From Acidobacteriota bacterium (lineage in GTDB: Bacteria; Acidobacteriota; Thermoanaerobaculia; Thermoanaerobaculales; Thermoanaerobaculaceae), in NCBI GenBank assembly GCA_016213675.1, contig JACQZW010000073.1, forward strand, positions 44,298 through 108,297: 64,000 bases of DNA, read 5' to 3'. Position numbers and translations under genes: made by a program. The notes beneath the pieces were generated by a model. It did not search any database, was not told the DNA's origin, and saw only the letters and a list, made by a program, of their open reading frames with translations. This document shows, piece by piece, positions 37,427-45,736 of this stretch (position 1 is its first letter; each line of letters begins with the position of its first letter).

Positions 37427-38692
37427 ATGAAGATCCTCGTACTCAACTGTGGCTCGTCCTCGGTCAAGTTCCAGGTCATCGAGACTTCACTCGAGATGAT
37501 CCAGGCGAACAAGGACAGCGCGATCGCGAAGGGCTCCGTCGAGCGGATCGGGATGTCCGACTCCCGCCTCTCCCTCGAGGTCCCGGGCCGCAAGACCTAC
37601 CAGGAGATCTCCGAGATCCTGGAGCACCGCACTGCCGTCGAACGCATCCTCAAGGTCCTCGTCCACCCCACCCAAGGGGTCCTCGGCAAGGTCGAGGAGA
37701 TCGAGGCCGTCGGCCACCGCATGGTCCACGGGGGCGAGAAGTTCGCCTCCTCCGTGCTGGTCAACCCTGAGGTCGAGGAGATGATCGAGGAGTGCGTGGT
37801 CCTCGCACCGCTGCACAACCCGCACAACCTCCGTGGCTTGCGGGCCGCGCAGGCCCTGCTCTCGGGCGTGCCCCACGTGGCGGTCTTCGACACGGCATTC
37901 CACCAGTCCATGCCGCCCAAGGCCTTCCTCTACGGCTTGCCCTACGAGCTCTACACCCGCCACAAGATCCGGCGGTACGGGTTCCACGGCACGTCGCACC
38001 GTTTCGTCGCGATTCACACCGCGCGGCTACTGAAGCGGAATCTCGAGGACACCCGCATCGTGACCTGCCATCTGGGAAACGGCTGCTCGATGGCTGCCGT
38101 CAAGCAGGGCCATTCGATCGACACCACGATGGGTTTCACGCCGCTCGAGGGCCTCCTGATGGGCACCAGGACCGGTGACATGGATCCGGCCGTCCTTCCC
38201 TGGGTCATGGCCATGGAGGAGCTGACGCTGGCGCAGCTCAACGCGATGCTCAACAAGCACTCCGGGCTCTACGGCCTCTCCGGCGTCTCGTCGGACATGC
38301 GCGAGATCCAGAAGGCCTGTTCCGACGGCAACCGTCGCGCCAAGATCGCGTTCGACATCTTCTGCTACCGGATCACGAAGTACATCGGGGCCTATGCTGC
38401 GGCGATGGGCGGCGTGGATGCGGTGACGTTCACCGGTGGGATCGGCGAGAACTCCGCGGAGGTCCGCGAGCAGACTCTGGCCGGGCTGGGATTCCTCGGC
38501 ATCGAGCTCGACGCCGAGAAGAACCGCAACCTCCCCCGGGGCGAGGAGGTCATCATCACGACTCCCGCGTCGAGGGTCGCCGTTGCCGTCGTTCCCACCA
38601 ACGAGGAGCGGGTGATCGCCCGCGACACCGTGCGCGTCCTCGGTGGCGTCATGCCGTCGTTCGCCGTTCCCGACAACGAGGCGCCCAGGTAG
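37427..38692 (+). CDS. ackA: Acetate kinase
   Basis: 421 residues, ATG 37427 behind GAAGGAG. It makes acetate and ATP from acetyl phosphate, or the reverse. Signature elements are 'LVLNCGSSSVKFQV', 'RRYGFHGTSHRFVA', 'CHLGNGCSMAAVKQGHSIDT', 'MGTRTGDMDP' and 'VTFTGGIGENSAEVR'. The length is slightly above the usual 400 residues. No phosphotransacetylase gene is next to it; its partner would be elsewhere. Together with the preceding dehydrogenase it points to acetyl-CoA and acyl-CoA turnover. Confidence 0.96.
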   Translation: MKILVLNCGSSSVKFQVIETSLEMIQANKDSAIAKGSVERIGMSDSRLSLEVPGRKTYQEISEILEHRTAVERILKVLVHPTQGVLGKVEEIEAVGHRMVHGGEKFASSVLVNPEVEEMIEECVVLAPLHNPHNLRGLRAAQALLSGVPHVAVFDTAFHQSMPPKAFLYGLPYELYTRHKIRRYGFHGTSHRFVAIHTARLLKRNLEDTRIVTCHLGNGCSMAAVKQGHSIDTTMGFTPLEGLLMGTRTGDMDPAVLPWVMAMEELTLAQLNAMLNKHSGLYGLSGVSSDMREIQKACSDGNRRAKIAFDIFCYRITKYIGAYAAAMGGVDAVTFTGGIGENSAEVREQTLAGLGFLGIELDAEKNRNLPRGEEVIITTPASRVAVAVVPTNEERVIARDTVRVLGGVMPSFAVPDNEAPR

Positions 38693-38747
38693 CCGACAAC
38701 CTCCAACCGATACCTCTCCCCCGACCGTGCCTGTGCGGGAGGGGCCT

Positions 38748-38767
38748 GTCAACTGTCGACAGTTGAC
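38748..38767. repeat. Perfect 20-base palindrome at the patatin stop codon
   Basis: Arms 38748-38757 and 38758-38767 are exact reverse complements and include the patatin stop (38749-38751). An overlapping hairpin GACAGT/ACTGTC (38758-38771) shares one arm. Confidence 0.8.
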
Positions 38768-39609
38768 TGTCTTTCGAGGAACTCGCGGACTGCGGCGCGG
38801 CCGGCGGCCACCGACTCGTCCACGGCATGGTAGTCGGCCCAGTGCAAGTGGTTGACCCGCGGTGCGATGACCGCGTCGGCCTCGGCGAGCAACCGGCGCC
38901 GGAGGGCCTGCCAGCCCATCGCCGCGGCCCGGAACATCGCCCGCGGCAAGCGATCCTTGTCGGGATCGGCGACCGGCAGACCTTCGCTGACCTCGACCGC
39001 CACCACCGGCGATCCGAGCGCGCGCGCCGCCGCGACCGGAATCTCCCCCACCGCGCCGCCGTCCTGGAGTCGGCGGCCGTTCCACGCGATGGGCGCCACC
39101 AGCCCCGGCATGGCTGAGCTTGCGGCCACCGCCATCCGAAGCGATCCCGACCCCAGCCAGACCTCCTCGCCCGACATGCTGTCTGTCGCGACGGCGACGA
39201 AACGTCGCGGCATCGACTCGATGGTCACGTCGGGCAGGAAGAACCCCACCTGTTCGACGAACCGGTCGACGGTCATCGAGTGACGCGCCAGCAGGAGCCG
39301 CAGCACGGCGACACCGTGGCCGACCCGGCGAGCCATCCCGACCAACCCGCGGGCCTCCACATCACTACCGAGATCGGGCGCCTGTCGCACCATTCCGGAT
39401 CGCGTGAACTTCTTCGTGCGCTCGATCGCCGCCCCACTCCCCTCGAGTAGCCAGAGGGCACCGAGCAACGCGCCTGAACTGGTCCCGGCGAGCCCGTTCA
39501 CCCGCACCCCACTGGCCTCGAGCTCGGCGAGCACGCCGAGGTGGGCGACACCCCTCATGCCACCACCACCGAGCGCCAGGACGATGCCGCTGCCGAGCGG
39601 GATGCTCAC
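38749..39609 (-). CDS. Patatin-like phospholipase/esterase
   Basis: 286 residues from GTG 39609, which overlaps the stop of the EF2563-like gene. The patatin fold is complete: oxyanion loop 'GGGGMRG', nucleophile elbow 'GTSSG' and catalytic dyad Asp in 'QDGGAVGEIPV'. This is the RssA-type group of cytosolic or membrane-bound acyl hydrolases. There is no signal peptide. It is the last gene of a four-gene overlapping operon with hpt and ridA. The stop codon falls inside a perfect 20-base palindrome. Confidence 0.88.
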   Translation of the reverse strand: MSIPLGSGIVLALGGGGMRGVAHLGVLAELEASGVRVNGLAGTSSGALLGALWLLEGSGAAIERTKKFTRSGMVRQAPDLGSDVEARGLVGMARRVGHGVAVLRLLLARHSMTVDRFVEQVGFFLPDVTIESMPRRFVAVATDSMSGEEVWLGSGSLRMAVAASSAMPGLVAPIAWNGRRLQDGGAVGEIPVAAARALGSPVVAVEVSEGLPVADPDKDRLPRAMFRAAAMGWQALRRRLLAEADAVIAPRVNHLHWADYHAVDESVAAGRAAVREFLERQSTVDS

Positions 39610-40484
39610 GCCCGCGCCGCTTCCAACGACCGCAGGCGGTCGCTGTGCAGCACGATGGCCTCCAGGACGCCTTCGGCGACCCGCTGCGCCTTGTCGGAGA
39701 CGTGGGCCAGGTCCTCGGTGAAGCCGCGCGGATCGACGTCGCCGATCTTGTCCCCAGCGTCGACCGGGACCCCGTCCCGGAGCAAGCCCCGGATCACCCC
39801 GCCGATACGCGCCACGACCGGGTACTCCGAGTCGACCGGAACACCCCGATAGAGGTCTTCCCGGGCAAACAGCAAGACCACGACGCCGATCTTCTCCCCC
39901 TGCTCGACACGATCGCCGATGTCCTTGCTGGTGCGGAAGATCCCCGTTCTCTGGGCCTTGATCACCCGCTCCTGGGCGAAACCCATGATCTCCGCGGGAG
40001 GCGCAGGGGGCAGCTCCTGGCCGGCCGACAGCACCCGGCCGAGGTCGGGGCCGCGAACCGTCTCGACGACCGCATGGCTGTCCCTTCCGGCCTGGAAGCC
40101 CGGTCCGAGGGCGATCACCAGGGGCGCCAGGTCTGGCGTCAACCCCCAGTTCTGCTTGAGCATCGCCGCCTCGACATAGATGTCCGGCGGCCACGCGCGC
40201 AGCACCTCGGGCAGCGGCTGCGTGGTGATCGCGATGTCACCCAGCTCGTGGACCCGATCGACGGCCGAGAGCATCATGACGAACCGGGCCGTCGCGCCAT
40301 CCACGGTCTTCGCGTGGTCGAAGACGGCTTCGGAGAAGCAGACGTTCCTGCGCACGGCCTTGGGGAATGGCCGCTCGACCATCAGGACCCGGCCGAACCC
40401 CTGGGTGAGGAGATGCGCCGCCGCCGCACTGGCGAGCTCGCCCGCTCCCCGAACCAGGATCCGGCAGTCGTGGACCTGATCCAT
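39606..40484 (-). CDS. EF2563-family Mo-hydroxylase-linked NAD(P)-binding protein
   Basis: 292 residues; ATG 40484 shares a base with the ridA stop. The N-terminus 'ILVRGAGELASAAAAHLLTQ' with 'PKAVRRNVCFSEAVFDH' matches the EF2563 family, found in selenium-dependent molybdenum hydroxylase gene sets. The C-terminal ~130 residues contain a biotinyl-lipoyl-like fold ('GIFRTSKDIGDRVEQGEKIG', 'VVARIGGVIRGLLRDGVPVD'). The biochemical activity is not established. No molybdenum hydroxylase, XdhC or selenium gene lies in the window, so the protein is out of its usual context here. Confidence 0.82.
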   Translation of the reverse strand: MDQVHDCRILVRGAGELASAAAAHLLTQGFGRVLMVERPFPKAVRRNVCFSEAVFDHAKTVDGATARFVMMLSAVDRVHELGDIAITTQPLPEVLRAWPPDIYVEAAMLKQNWGLTPDLAPLVIALGPGFQAGRDSHAVVETVRGPDLGRVLSAGQELPPAPPAEIMGFAQERVIKAQRTGIFRTSKDIGDRVEQGEKIGVVVLLFAREDLYRGVPVDSEYPVVARIGGVIRGLLRDGVPVDAGDKIGDVDPRGFTEDLAHVSDKAQRVAEGVLEAIVLHSDRLRSLEAARA

Positions 40485-40870
40485 CAACGCACCGCCACCG
40501 CCTCGATCTCGACTTCAGCGCCGCGAGGAAGGGCCGAGACCTGGACAACGGCGCGCGCCGGCCGGTGCTCGGTGAAGAAGCGCGCATAGATCTCGTTCAG
40601 CTCGGTGAACCTCGCGAGGTCGACCAGGAAGACGGTGACCTTCACGACCCGCCCGCGGCTGCTGCCGGCAGCCAGGAGGATCGCGTCGAGGCTGCTCAGC
40701 ACGCGTTCGACCTGGGTGGCGAACGGGCCGGAAACGAGCTGGCCGGTGTCAGGGTCGAGAGGGATCTGCCCGGAGACGAACACCAGGTCTCCCGCGATCA
40801 TGGCCTGGCTGTACGGCCCGATGGCCGCGGGTGCAGCGCCCGTCGTGCAGCTTGCGAGATCGACCGGCAT
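40484..40870 (-). CDS. ridA: RidA-family enamine/imine deaminase
   Basis: 128 residues; ATG 40870 overlaps the hpt stop (ATGA) and has GAGGAGG upstream. RidA hydrolyses reactive 2-aminoacrylate and related enamines released by PLP enzymes. The family pattern is intact: 'APAAIGPYSQAMIAGDLVFV', 'SGQIPLDPDTG', and the active-site Arg and Glu in 'RPARAVVQVSALPRGAEVEI'. The length is exactly typical. Its partner genes suggest a general detoxifying role and give no specific substrate. Confidence 0.94.
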   Translation of the reverse strand: MPVDLASCTTGAAPAAIGPYSQAMIAGDLVFVSGQIPLDPDTGQLVSGPFATQVERVLSSLDAILLAAGSSRGRVVKVTVFLVDLARFTELNEIYARFFTEHRPARAVVQVSALPRGAEVEIEAVAVR

Positions 40871-41397
40871 CACGCCTCCTCCTGCGGAACGTATTCCCAA
40901 ATCTCCGGAAGGTTACGGAAGTGCTCCGCAAAGTCAAGGCCGAAGCCGACCACGAAACGGTCGGGGATCTCGATTCCAACGTGGTCCAGAGGGACCTCCT
41001 TGCGGCGCCGGGACGGCTTGGAGAGCAACGTCACGACCTGGACCGACCGGGGGTGGCGGGCGCCGAGCAAGGCGATCACGTCCGCGAGGGTCAGGCCGGT
41101 GTCGACGATGTCCTCGACGACATAGACGTCCTTGCCGGAGATGTCGACGGTGAGGTCCTTGACCAGGGTCACGGTGCCGGACGACTCGGTCGTCGCGCCG
41201 TACGACGAGACCTGGATGAAGTCGATCACGACGGACGTCGTGAGGCGGGACGTCAGCTCCGTGAAGAAGTAGACGGCGCCCTTCAAGACGCAGACGAAGA
41301 CCGCCTCCCGGCCCGCCAGCTCCGCGTTCAGGCGTGCCGCCAGTCGTTCGATCGCCTCGTCGATCTGCTCCCGGCTCAGGACCTTCTCGCTCAGCAC
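40870..41397 (-). CDS. hpt: Hypoxanthine phosphoribosyltransferase
   Basis: 175 residues from GTG 41397 with GGAGGTG upstream. It salvages hypoxanthine (and usually guanine) with PRPP. The PRPP loop 'VYVVEDIVDTGLTLADVIAL' is intact, with 'VCVLKGAVYFFTELTSRL' near the N-terminus and 'DRFVVGFGLDFAEHFRNLPE' near the C-terminus. Size and order match bacterial Hpt. It is the first gene of the minus-strand operon hpt-ridA-EF2563-patatin and is divergent from the 534-residue helical protein, 53 bases apart. Confidence 0.95.
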   Translation of the reverse strand: MLSEKVLSREQIDEAIERLAARLNAELAGREAVFVCVLKGAVYFFTELTSRLTTSVVIDFIQVSSYGATTESSGTVTLVKDLTVDISGKDVYVVEDIVDTGLTLADVIALLGARHPRSVQVVTLLSKPSRRRKEVPLDHVGIEIPDRFVVGFGLDFAEHFRNLPEIWEYVPQEEA

Positions 41398-41410
41398 CCA
41401 GCACCTCCAT

Positions 41411-41450
41411 TTGACGGCGATACCGCGGGTTGCTATAAACTCACCTAAAG
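41411..41450 (+). promoter_or_regulatory. Promoter of the 534-residue helical protein gene
   Basis: TTGACG (41411-41416), 17-base spacer, TATAAA (41434-41439). ATG 41451 is 11 bases beyond, so the leader would be about five bases and has no Shine-Dalgarno sequence. Confidence 0.7.
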
Positions 41451-43055
41451 ATGAGCGCGGTCACACTGCACGACTTGAACCAGCGCTACGTCCGGCTCAC
41501 GGACCGCTGCCGGTCGCAGTGGACGTTCTACCAGCTTCTTCAGGGCCTGTTCAAGCACCTGCGGTCGGAGCCCTGCCCCGTCGAGCTGGATTTCCCTGCC
41601 ATCTTCGGCCGGTTGCGGGAGGTCGGGGTGGAGCTCGGACACTCGGAGACGGCGCGCACCGAGAAGTCGATCGCCGCCCTGAACACCCTGCTGGACAAGC
41701 AGGCGAAGCAGCTCGTCGAGGTCGACTGCGTGATCTCCCCCTCGCTCCTGCGGCGATTCTTCGATCGCCTGCGAAACCAGGACGAGAAGGTCCTGATGGC
41801 GATCATCAAGTTTTACCTCGACGCCTCCCCAGGCGACGAGGACCGCCTGGACAAGCTCGACCTGCTCTTCACGCGGATTGCCGAGATCCCCAGGAACGAC
41901 GGCGGGAGCTTCGCGCGCGAGAAGCACGAGATCGAGCGGTTGGTCACCCCGCTCCTCCAGCAGCGCCAGAACCTCACCTCGGCTCCCGACAGCGAAGTCG
42001 ATATCCTGTTGCACGCCATCGCCGAGCTCAAGACGGAGGTCCTGGCCTGCCGCGGCTTCAACGAGCTCGTCCAGGGCGGCTCGCTCGACCGGTTCCGCAC
42101 CCTCAAGCGGCGTCTCGGCGACACCCTGCTCCATCCCCGGCTCCTGCCTTCCCTCCTCGAGACCACGGTCGCCATCAAGAACCGCTTCCGTGAGCTCTGG
42201 GAGGACGAAGAGAGCCAGATCATGGACGACACCAACCGGGTGATGGAGCTGAAGCGGCAGCTCGCCAGCCACCCGGAGCTGGTGAACCTGGAGTTGCGCG
42301 AGGCGCTCGAGACCTTCGACCTCGCGCACCGCAAGTTCGACCAGGCCCGCCAGGACGAGAACCTTCGGCGCGAGGACATCATGGAGTTGCGCCGAACTCT
42401 GAACCTCATCCTCGACCAGTTCGACACGACCCACGCCCCGGTGACCGTCACCGTGCCCTTGACGTTCTCGGAGTCGTTGGGGACGGCGGAGGCGCCCGAG
42501 GCGGTGGAGGCGGGCGCCGACGGGGGCGAGCCCATGGCCCACCAGATCGAGACCAACCTGCCGGTCGATCCGTTGCTCTCCGAGTACCTGAGCAAGATCG
42601 TCTTCGCCCTCGAGCTGGTCGGACGCGACAAGGAACCCGCCGAGGCGGTCCGTGCCAAGGAGCTGGCGACCCTGCGACTTGAGCCCTGGGAGGTTGCCGC
42701 CGCTCGCCGCGTGATGGAGGGCCAGTCTCGCGAAGGTGCCCTCGCCGGCGAGCGTGACCGCCTGCTTCTCCACGCGGCGGCGTTGCGGGTCCGGCTCGAC
42801 GAGGAGGCTCGCGAGATCGACCGCCTCCAGCGGAGGGGCTCGGAGCGGCTCGGCGACCTCCTCGAGCGGGCAACCCAGTCGTTGCAGCGCGCCGCCGAGG
42901 TCGAGCGGCGGTTCCAGTGGTTCATCGACGACGCCCTCTACCGCGGTGACACTGAGCAGCTCGAGCCGCTCTACCGTTCCCGCTTCCGTCTGCTCCGCGC
43001 GTACTCCGGACTCTGGCTCATCCACAATGAACGCGGCGGCACCTCCCCATTCTGA
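41451..43055 (+). CDS. Uncharacterised 534-residue helical protein before FHA-RDD and tol genes
   Basis: I do not recognise this family. The product is soluble by its sequence (no signal peptide or membrane segment) and almost wholly helical, with few Cys. Residues ~1-330 are a charged helical array ('FKHLRSEPCPVELDFPAIFG', 'LHAIAELKTEVLACRGFNEL', 'LFTRIAEIPRNDGG'). An acidic Ala/Gly/Glu linker (~345-370) follows. The last ~120 residues are heptad-like coiled coil ('RDRLLLHAAALRVRLDEEAR'). The gene has a strong TTGACG-17-TATAAA promoter and no ribosome site. Its 3' end overlaps the FHA-RDD gene by 29 bases, so the two should be made together. Confidence 0.78.
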   Translation: MSAVTLHDLNQRYVRLTDRCRSQWTFYQLLQGLFKHLRSEPCPVELDFPAIFGRLREVGVELGHSETARTEKSIAALNTLLDKQAKQLVEVDCVISPSLLRRFFDRLRNQDEKVLMAIIKFYLDASPGDEDRLDKLDLLFTRIAEIPRNDGGSFAREKHEIERLVTPLLQQRQNLTSAPDSEVDILLHAIAELKTEVLACRGFNELVQGGSLDRFRTLKRRLGDTLLHPRLLPSLLETTVAIKNRFRELWEDEESQIMDDTNRVMELKRQLASHPELVNLELREALETFDLAHRKFDQARQDENLRREDIMELRRTLNLILDQFDTTHAPVTVTVPLTFSESLGTAEAPEAVEAGADGGEPMAHQIETNLPVDPLLSEYLSKIVFALELVGRDKEPAEAVRAKELATLRLEPWEVAAARRVMEGQSREGALAGERDRLLLHAAALRVRLDEEAREIDRLQRRGSERLGDLLERATQSLQRAAEVERRFQWFIDDALYRGDTEQLEPLYRSRFRLLRAYSGLWLIHNERGGTSPF

Positions 43056-43890
43056 GAACCGCCACGTCCGCCTGCGCTTCGGCCACGAGGTCTATCCCCT
43101 CGATCAGCCTCGCGCCGTTGTCGGCCGGAGTCGGTCCTGCGAGATCCGCCTCAAGGAGGACACGGTTTCGCGCCTTCACGCGGCGCTGGTATGGCGGGAC
43201 GGCGTGCTCATCCTCGAGGATCTCGGTTCGTCGAACGGGACGTGGCTCAACGGAGAGAGCGTGAAGGAACCCCGAGTCGTCTCGCCCGGTGACGAGATCC
43301 GCTTCGGCGCCTTGCGCGCCGCGGTCGAGGCCGCGGACCAGGCCGTGCCGGACACCCCCTACTCCCTCTCGGACGCCGCCTACGACTACACCGCCGGCAT
43401 CATCCCGGCCAGGCCCGCGGGAACCCTCTGGCGGCTCGCGTCGGTCCTGCTGGACTGGTTGATCTTCTCCATCGGCAGCCTGGTGCCGTTCGCGCCCCTA
43501 CTCGCCACCATGGGGGCCGAGCGATACATCTTCTCGCCGGACGTCATCCCGCCCAGCGCACAGACCAAGTCGCTGATCGCCATGGGTTGCGGCGCGCTCT
43601 GGTTGCTCTACGCCTGGTACTACGTGATCCACGGCTGGGCGCGCCGGGGCGGCACCCCGGGCCTCCGCCTGCTCGGCCTCAGGCTGATCGACTGGCGGCA
43701 GCGCATCCCCATTGGCTACTCCCGGGCCTGGCTCCGCCTGGCGGGTGGTCTCGTGACCGCCCTGACCCTGGGGCTCGGCTACCTGCTGGTCCCTCTCCGC
43801 GGCGACCGCAAGGCTCTCCACGACCTGCTCGCCGGCACTCTGGTCGTCCATCGCCCCCGCTCGCTTGGTGGACCGGCCCGGCCTGCGTAG
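43027..43890 (+). CDS. FHA-RDD membrane protein
   Basis: 287 residues from ATG 43027, inside the end of the previous gene. Residues ~8-95 form a forkhead-associated domain with 'VVGRSRSCEIRL', 'VSRLHAALVW' and 'EDLGSSNGTWLNG', the residues used to bind phosphothreonine. Residues ~125-285 form an RDD domain with about three membrane helices ('LASVLLDWLIFSIGSLVPFA') and the Arg/Asp pattern 'GTPGLRLLGLRLID'. Such proteins bring phosphoproteins to the membrane. No Ser/Thr kinase is in the window. The tolQ promoter lies in its last codons. Confidence 0.88.
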   Translation: MNAAAPPHSENRHVRLRFGHEVYPLDQPRAVVGRSRSCEIRLKEDTVSRLHAALVWRDGVLILEDLGSSNGTWLNGESVKEPRVVSPGDEIRFGALRAAVEAADQAVPDTPYSLSDAAYDYTAGIIPARPAGTLWRLASVLLDWLIFSIGSLVPFAPLLATMGAERYIFSPDVIPPSAQTKSLIAMGCGALWLLYAWYYVIHGWARRGGTPGLRLLGLRLIDWRQRIPIGYSRAWLRLAGGLVTALTLGLGYLLVPLRGDRKALHDLLAGTLVVHRPRSLGGPARPA

Positions 43891-43899
43891 AATCGACCC
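43865..43899 (+). promoter_or_regulatory. tolQ promoter within the end of the FHA-RDD gene, leaderless
   Basis: TTGGTG (43865-43870), 17-base spacer, TAGAAT (43888-43893). The first three bases of the -10 box are the stop codon of the FHA-RDD gene. GTG 43900 is six bases beyond the box, at the predicted start point. Confidence 0.6.
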
Positions 43900-44571
43900 G
43901 TGGGTGAACTCTTCCAGGCATTCGGTTCCACCGGCTGGATCGCGAGGTTCGTGCTCGCCCTCCTGGCCGCCTTCTCGATCGCGTCGTGGACCCTGATGGT
44001 CCTCAAGCTGCGCCAGCTCCGGCGGGTCGACGCCGCGAACCGCGCGTTCCAGGCCGAGTTCCGCAAGGCCACCCGGTTGGCCGACGTCCAGGCGGCGGCG
44101 GCGAAGAACTCGACGGCCCCGCTGGCAGGGATGTTTCGTGCCGGCTACATCGAGCTGGAAGCCCAGGCCAGGGTGCTGCAGAGGGCCGGGCAACCGGCCG
44201 GTCAGATCAAGAGCCTGGCGGGGATCGAACGGGCCCTGCAGCGGGCGATCGGAGTCGAAAGCGGACGTCTGCAGAGGTTCCTTCCGTTCCTGGCCACCAC
44301 CGCCTCCGCCTGCCCGTTCATCGGGCTCTTTGGAACCGTCTGGGGGATCATGACCACGTTCCAGGCCATCGCCCGGTCAGGCTCGACGTCGATCGTCACC
44401 GTCGCGCCGGGGATCGCCGAGGCGTTGATCAACACGGCGGCCGGACTCGCGGCCGCGATTCCGGCCGTCGTCGCCTACAACGCGTTCCTCGGGTCGCTCC
44501 GCCGCCAACGCGGAGCGATGGAGGACTTCCTCCTCGAGTTCCTCAACCTGACCGAGCGCACCTTCACCTAG
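43900..44571 (+). CDS. tolQ: TolQ-type proton-channel subunit
   Basis: 223 residues from GTG 43900. It belongs to the MotA/TolQ/ExbB family: three membrane helices, the first in 'IARFVLALLAAFSIASWTLM', then 'FLPFLATTASACPFIGLFGT' and 'GIAEALINTAAGLAAAIPAV'. With TolR it uses the proton gradient to pull on TolA. Identity as TolQ rests on the following tolR-tolA-tolB-pal-cpoB order. The start codon is at the predicted start point of a TTGGTG-17-TAGAAT promoter and lacks a ribosome site. Confidence 0.93.
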   Translation: MGELFQAFGSTGWIARFVLALLAAFSIASWTLMVLKLRQLRRVDAANRAFQAEFRKATRLADVQAAAAKNSTAPLAGMFRAGYIELEAQARVLQRAGQPAGQIKSLAGIERALQRAIGVESGRLQRFLPFLATTASACPFIGLFGTVWGIMTTFQAIARSGSTSIVTVAPGIAEALINTAAGLAAAIPAVVAYNAFLGSLRRQRGAMEDFLLEFLNLTERTFT

Positions 44572-44579
44572 GACGCCGG

Positions 44580-44993
44580 ATGGCCTTCCGCACCTCCTCC
44601 GAGTTCGAGAACCTCGCCGAGATCAACATCACGCCGCTCGTCGACGTGATGCTCGTCCTCCTGATCATCTTCATCGTCACCTCGCCGATGCTGGTCCAGG
44701 GGCTCCAGGTCGAGCTGCCCCGCGAGGCGGCCAGTCCCCTGCCGCAGAAGGCTCGCGAGCCGCTCGTCCTCACCCTCACTCGCGATCGGTTGGTCCTCGT
44801 CGGCGACCGCCCGGTCCATCCGGACCTGCTGGCCGAGCAGCTCGGCCCCCTCCTCGCCGGGGGCCCGCGCCCCGTCTACCTCAAGGGCGACCGTGACCTC
44901 GCGTACGGTTTCGTCGTCCAGGTTCTGGCAGCATTGAACCGCATGGGCGTCGAGGAGATCGGAATGGTCACGGCACCGCCGGAGCGCCGGTGA
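44580..44993 (+). CDS. tolR: TolR/ExbD-type subunit
   Basis: 137 residues; ATG 44580 lies eight bases after tolQ. The single N-terminal membrane helix follows the family motif 'INITPLVDVMLVLLIIFIV', in which the helix Asp is the proton-carrying residue. A periplasmic domain of about 95 residues follows ('LVLTLTRDRLVLVGDRPVHP', 'VYLKGDRDLAYGFVVQVLAA'). It pairs with TolQ in the inner membrane. The stop overlaps the GTG of the TolA-like gene (GTGA, 44990-44993). Confidence 0.94.
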   Translation: MAFRTSSEFENLAEINITPLVDVMLVLLIIFIVTSPMLVQGLQVELPREAASPLPQKAREPLVLTLTRDRLVLVGDRPVHPDLLAEQLGPLLAGGPRPVYLKGDRDLAYGFVVQVLAALNRMGVEEIGMVTAPPERR

Positions 44994-45736
44994 TCGACGA
45001 GATCGGCCAGGAGCTCGACCGGCGATGGGCCGAGCCGTGGCCCTGGCGCTCGTCGCTCGGCGTCGCCCTCGGCCTCCACCTCGCGGTCGTCGTCGCGGTT
45101 CTGGTCGGACCGTCATTTCACCGGCGGCCGCTGATCCTCCCCTCAGTGCAGGTTCGCCTCGGTGTGGTGGCCCCCGCGCCTGTACCGGCGGCGAGTCCGC
45201 GAGCGGCGAGCGCCACTCGCCCCGCGGCACCCCCACCCGTCGTGGCTCCGCGGCCGGCGCCGAAGAGCCCCAAGTCGGCCGCACCGTCCGGGCGCCAACC
45301 CAAGCCGGCGTCCCGCGCCGCGCTGCCGGCGCCGACCGGGGCGCCGCCCGTCCCGGAAACTGCCGCCGATGGGCCACCCGAGTCAGGTGGCGTCGGAGCA
45401 GGCGAGACCCGCTCCGCCTCTGGCACCCTCGGAGTGTCCTCCGGGACCGAAGGCGGCGACACGATCTTCCCGTACGCCTACTACCTGACGCGCCTCCTCG
45501 GCCTCATCGAGAGCAACTGGTTCCGGCCGCCCTCGCCGGCTGGCACCAGATGCCGCGTGCTCTGCCGGCTCGACCGGTCCGGCCGCCTGCTGGACACCGG
45601 GATCGAGGAGAGCAGCGGCATCCCGGCGTTCGACCGTGCCGCGCTGCGCGCCGTCTATTCTTCGGCACCGTTGCCGCCCCTGCCTCAGGGCTGGGTCGGC
45701 TCGACACTGACGCTACATCTGGAGTTCGGCCCGTGA
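44990..45736 (+). CDS. tolA: TolA/TonB-like energy-transducing protein
   Basis: 248 residues. One N-terminal membrane helix ('LGVALGLHLAVVVAVLVG') is followed by a Pro/Ala-rich spacer (~55-140) that could span the periplasm. The C-terminal ~90-residue TonB/TolA-type domain contains 'LGLIESNWFRPPSPAGTRCR' and 'SSGIPAFDRAALRAV'. It is much shorter than E. coli TolA and its spacer is proline-rich as in TonB, so the name rests on position between tolR and tolB. Two Cys in the C-terminal domain could bond. It overlaps tolR and tolB by 4 bases each. Confidence 0.85.
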   Translation: MIDEIGQELDRRWAEPWPWRSSLGVALGLHLAVVVAVLVGPSFHRRPLILPSVQVRLGVVAPAPVPAASPRAASATRPAAPPPVVAPRPAPKSPKSAAPSGRQPKPASRAALPAPTGAPPVPETAADGPPESGGVGAGETRSASGTLGVSSGTEGGDTIFPYAYYLTRLLGLIESNWFRPPSPAGTRCRVLCRLDRSGRLLDTGIEESSGIPAFDRAALRAVYSSAPLPPLPQGWVGSTLTLHLEFGP

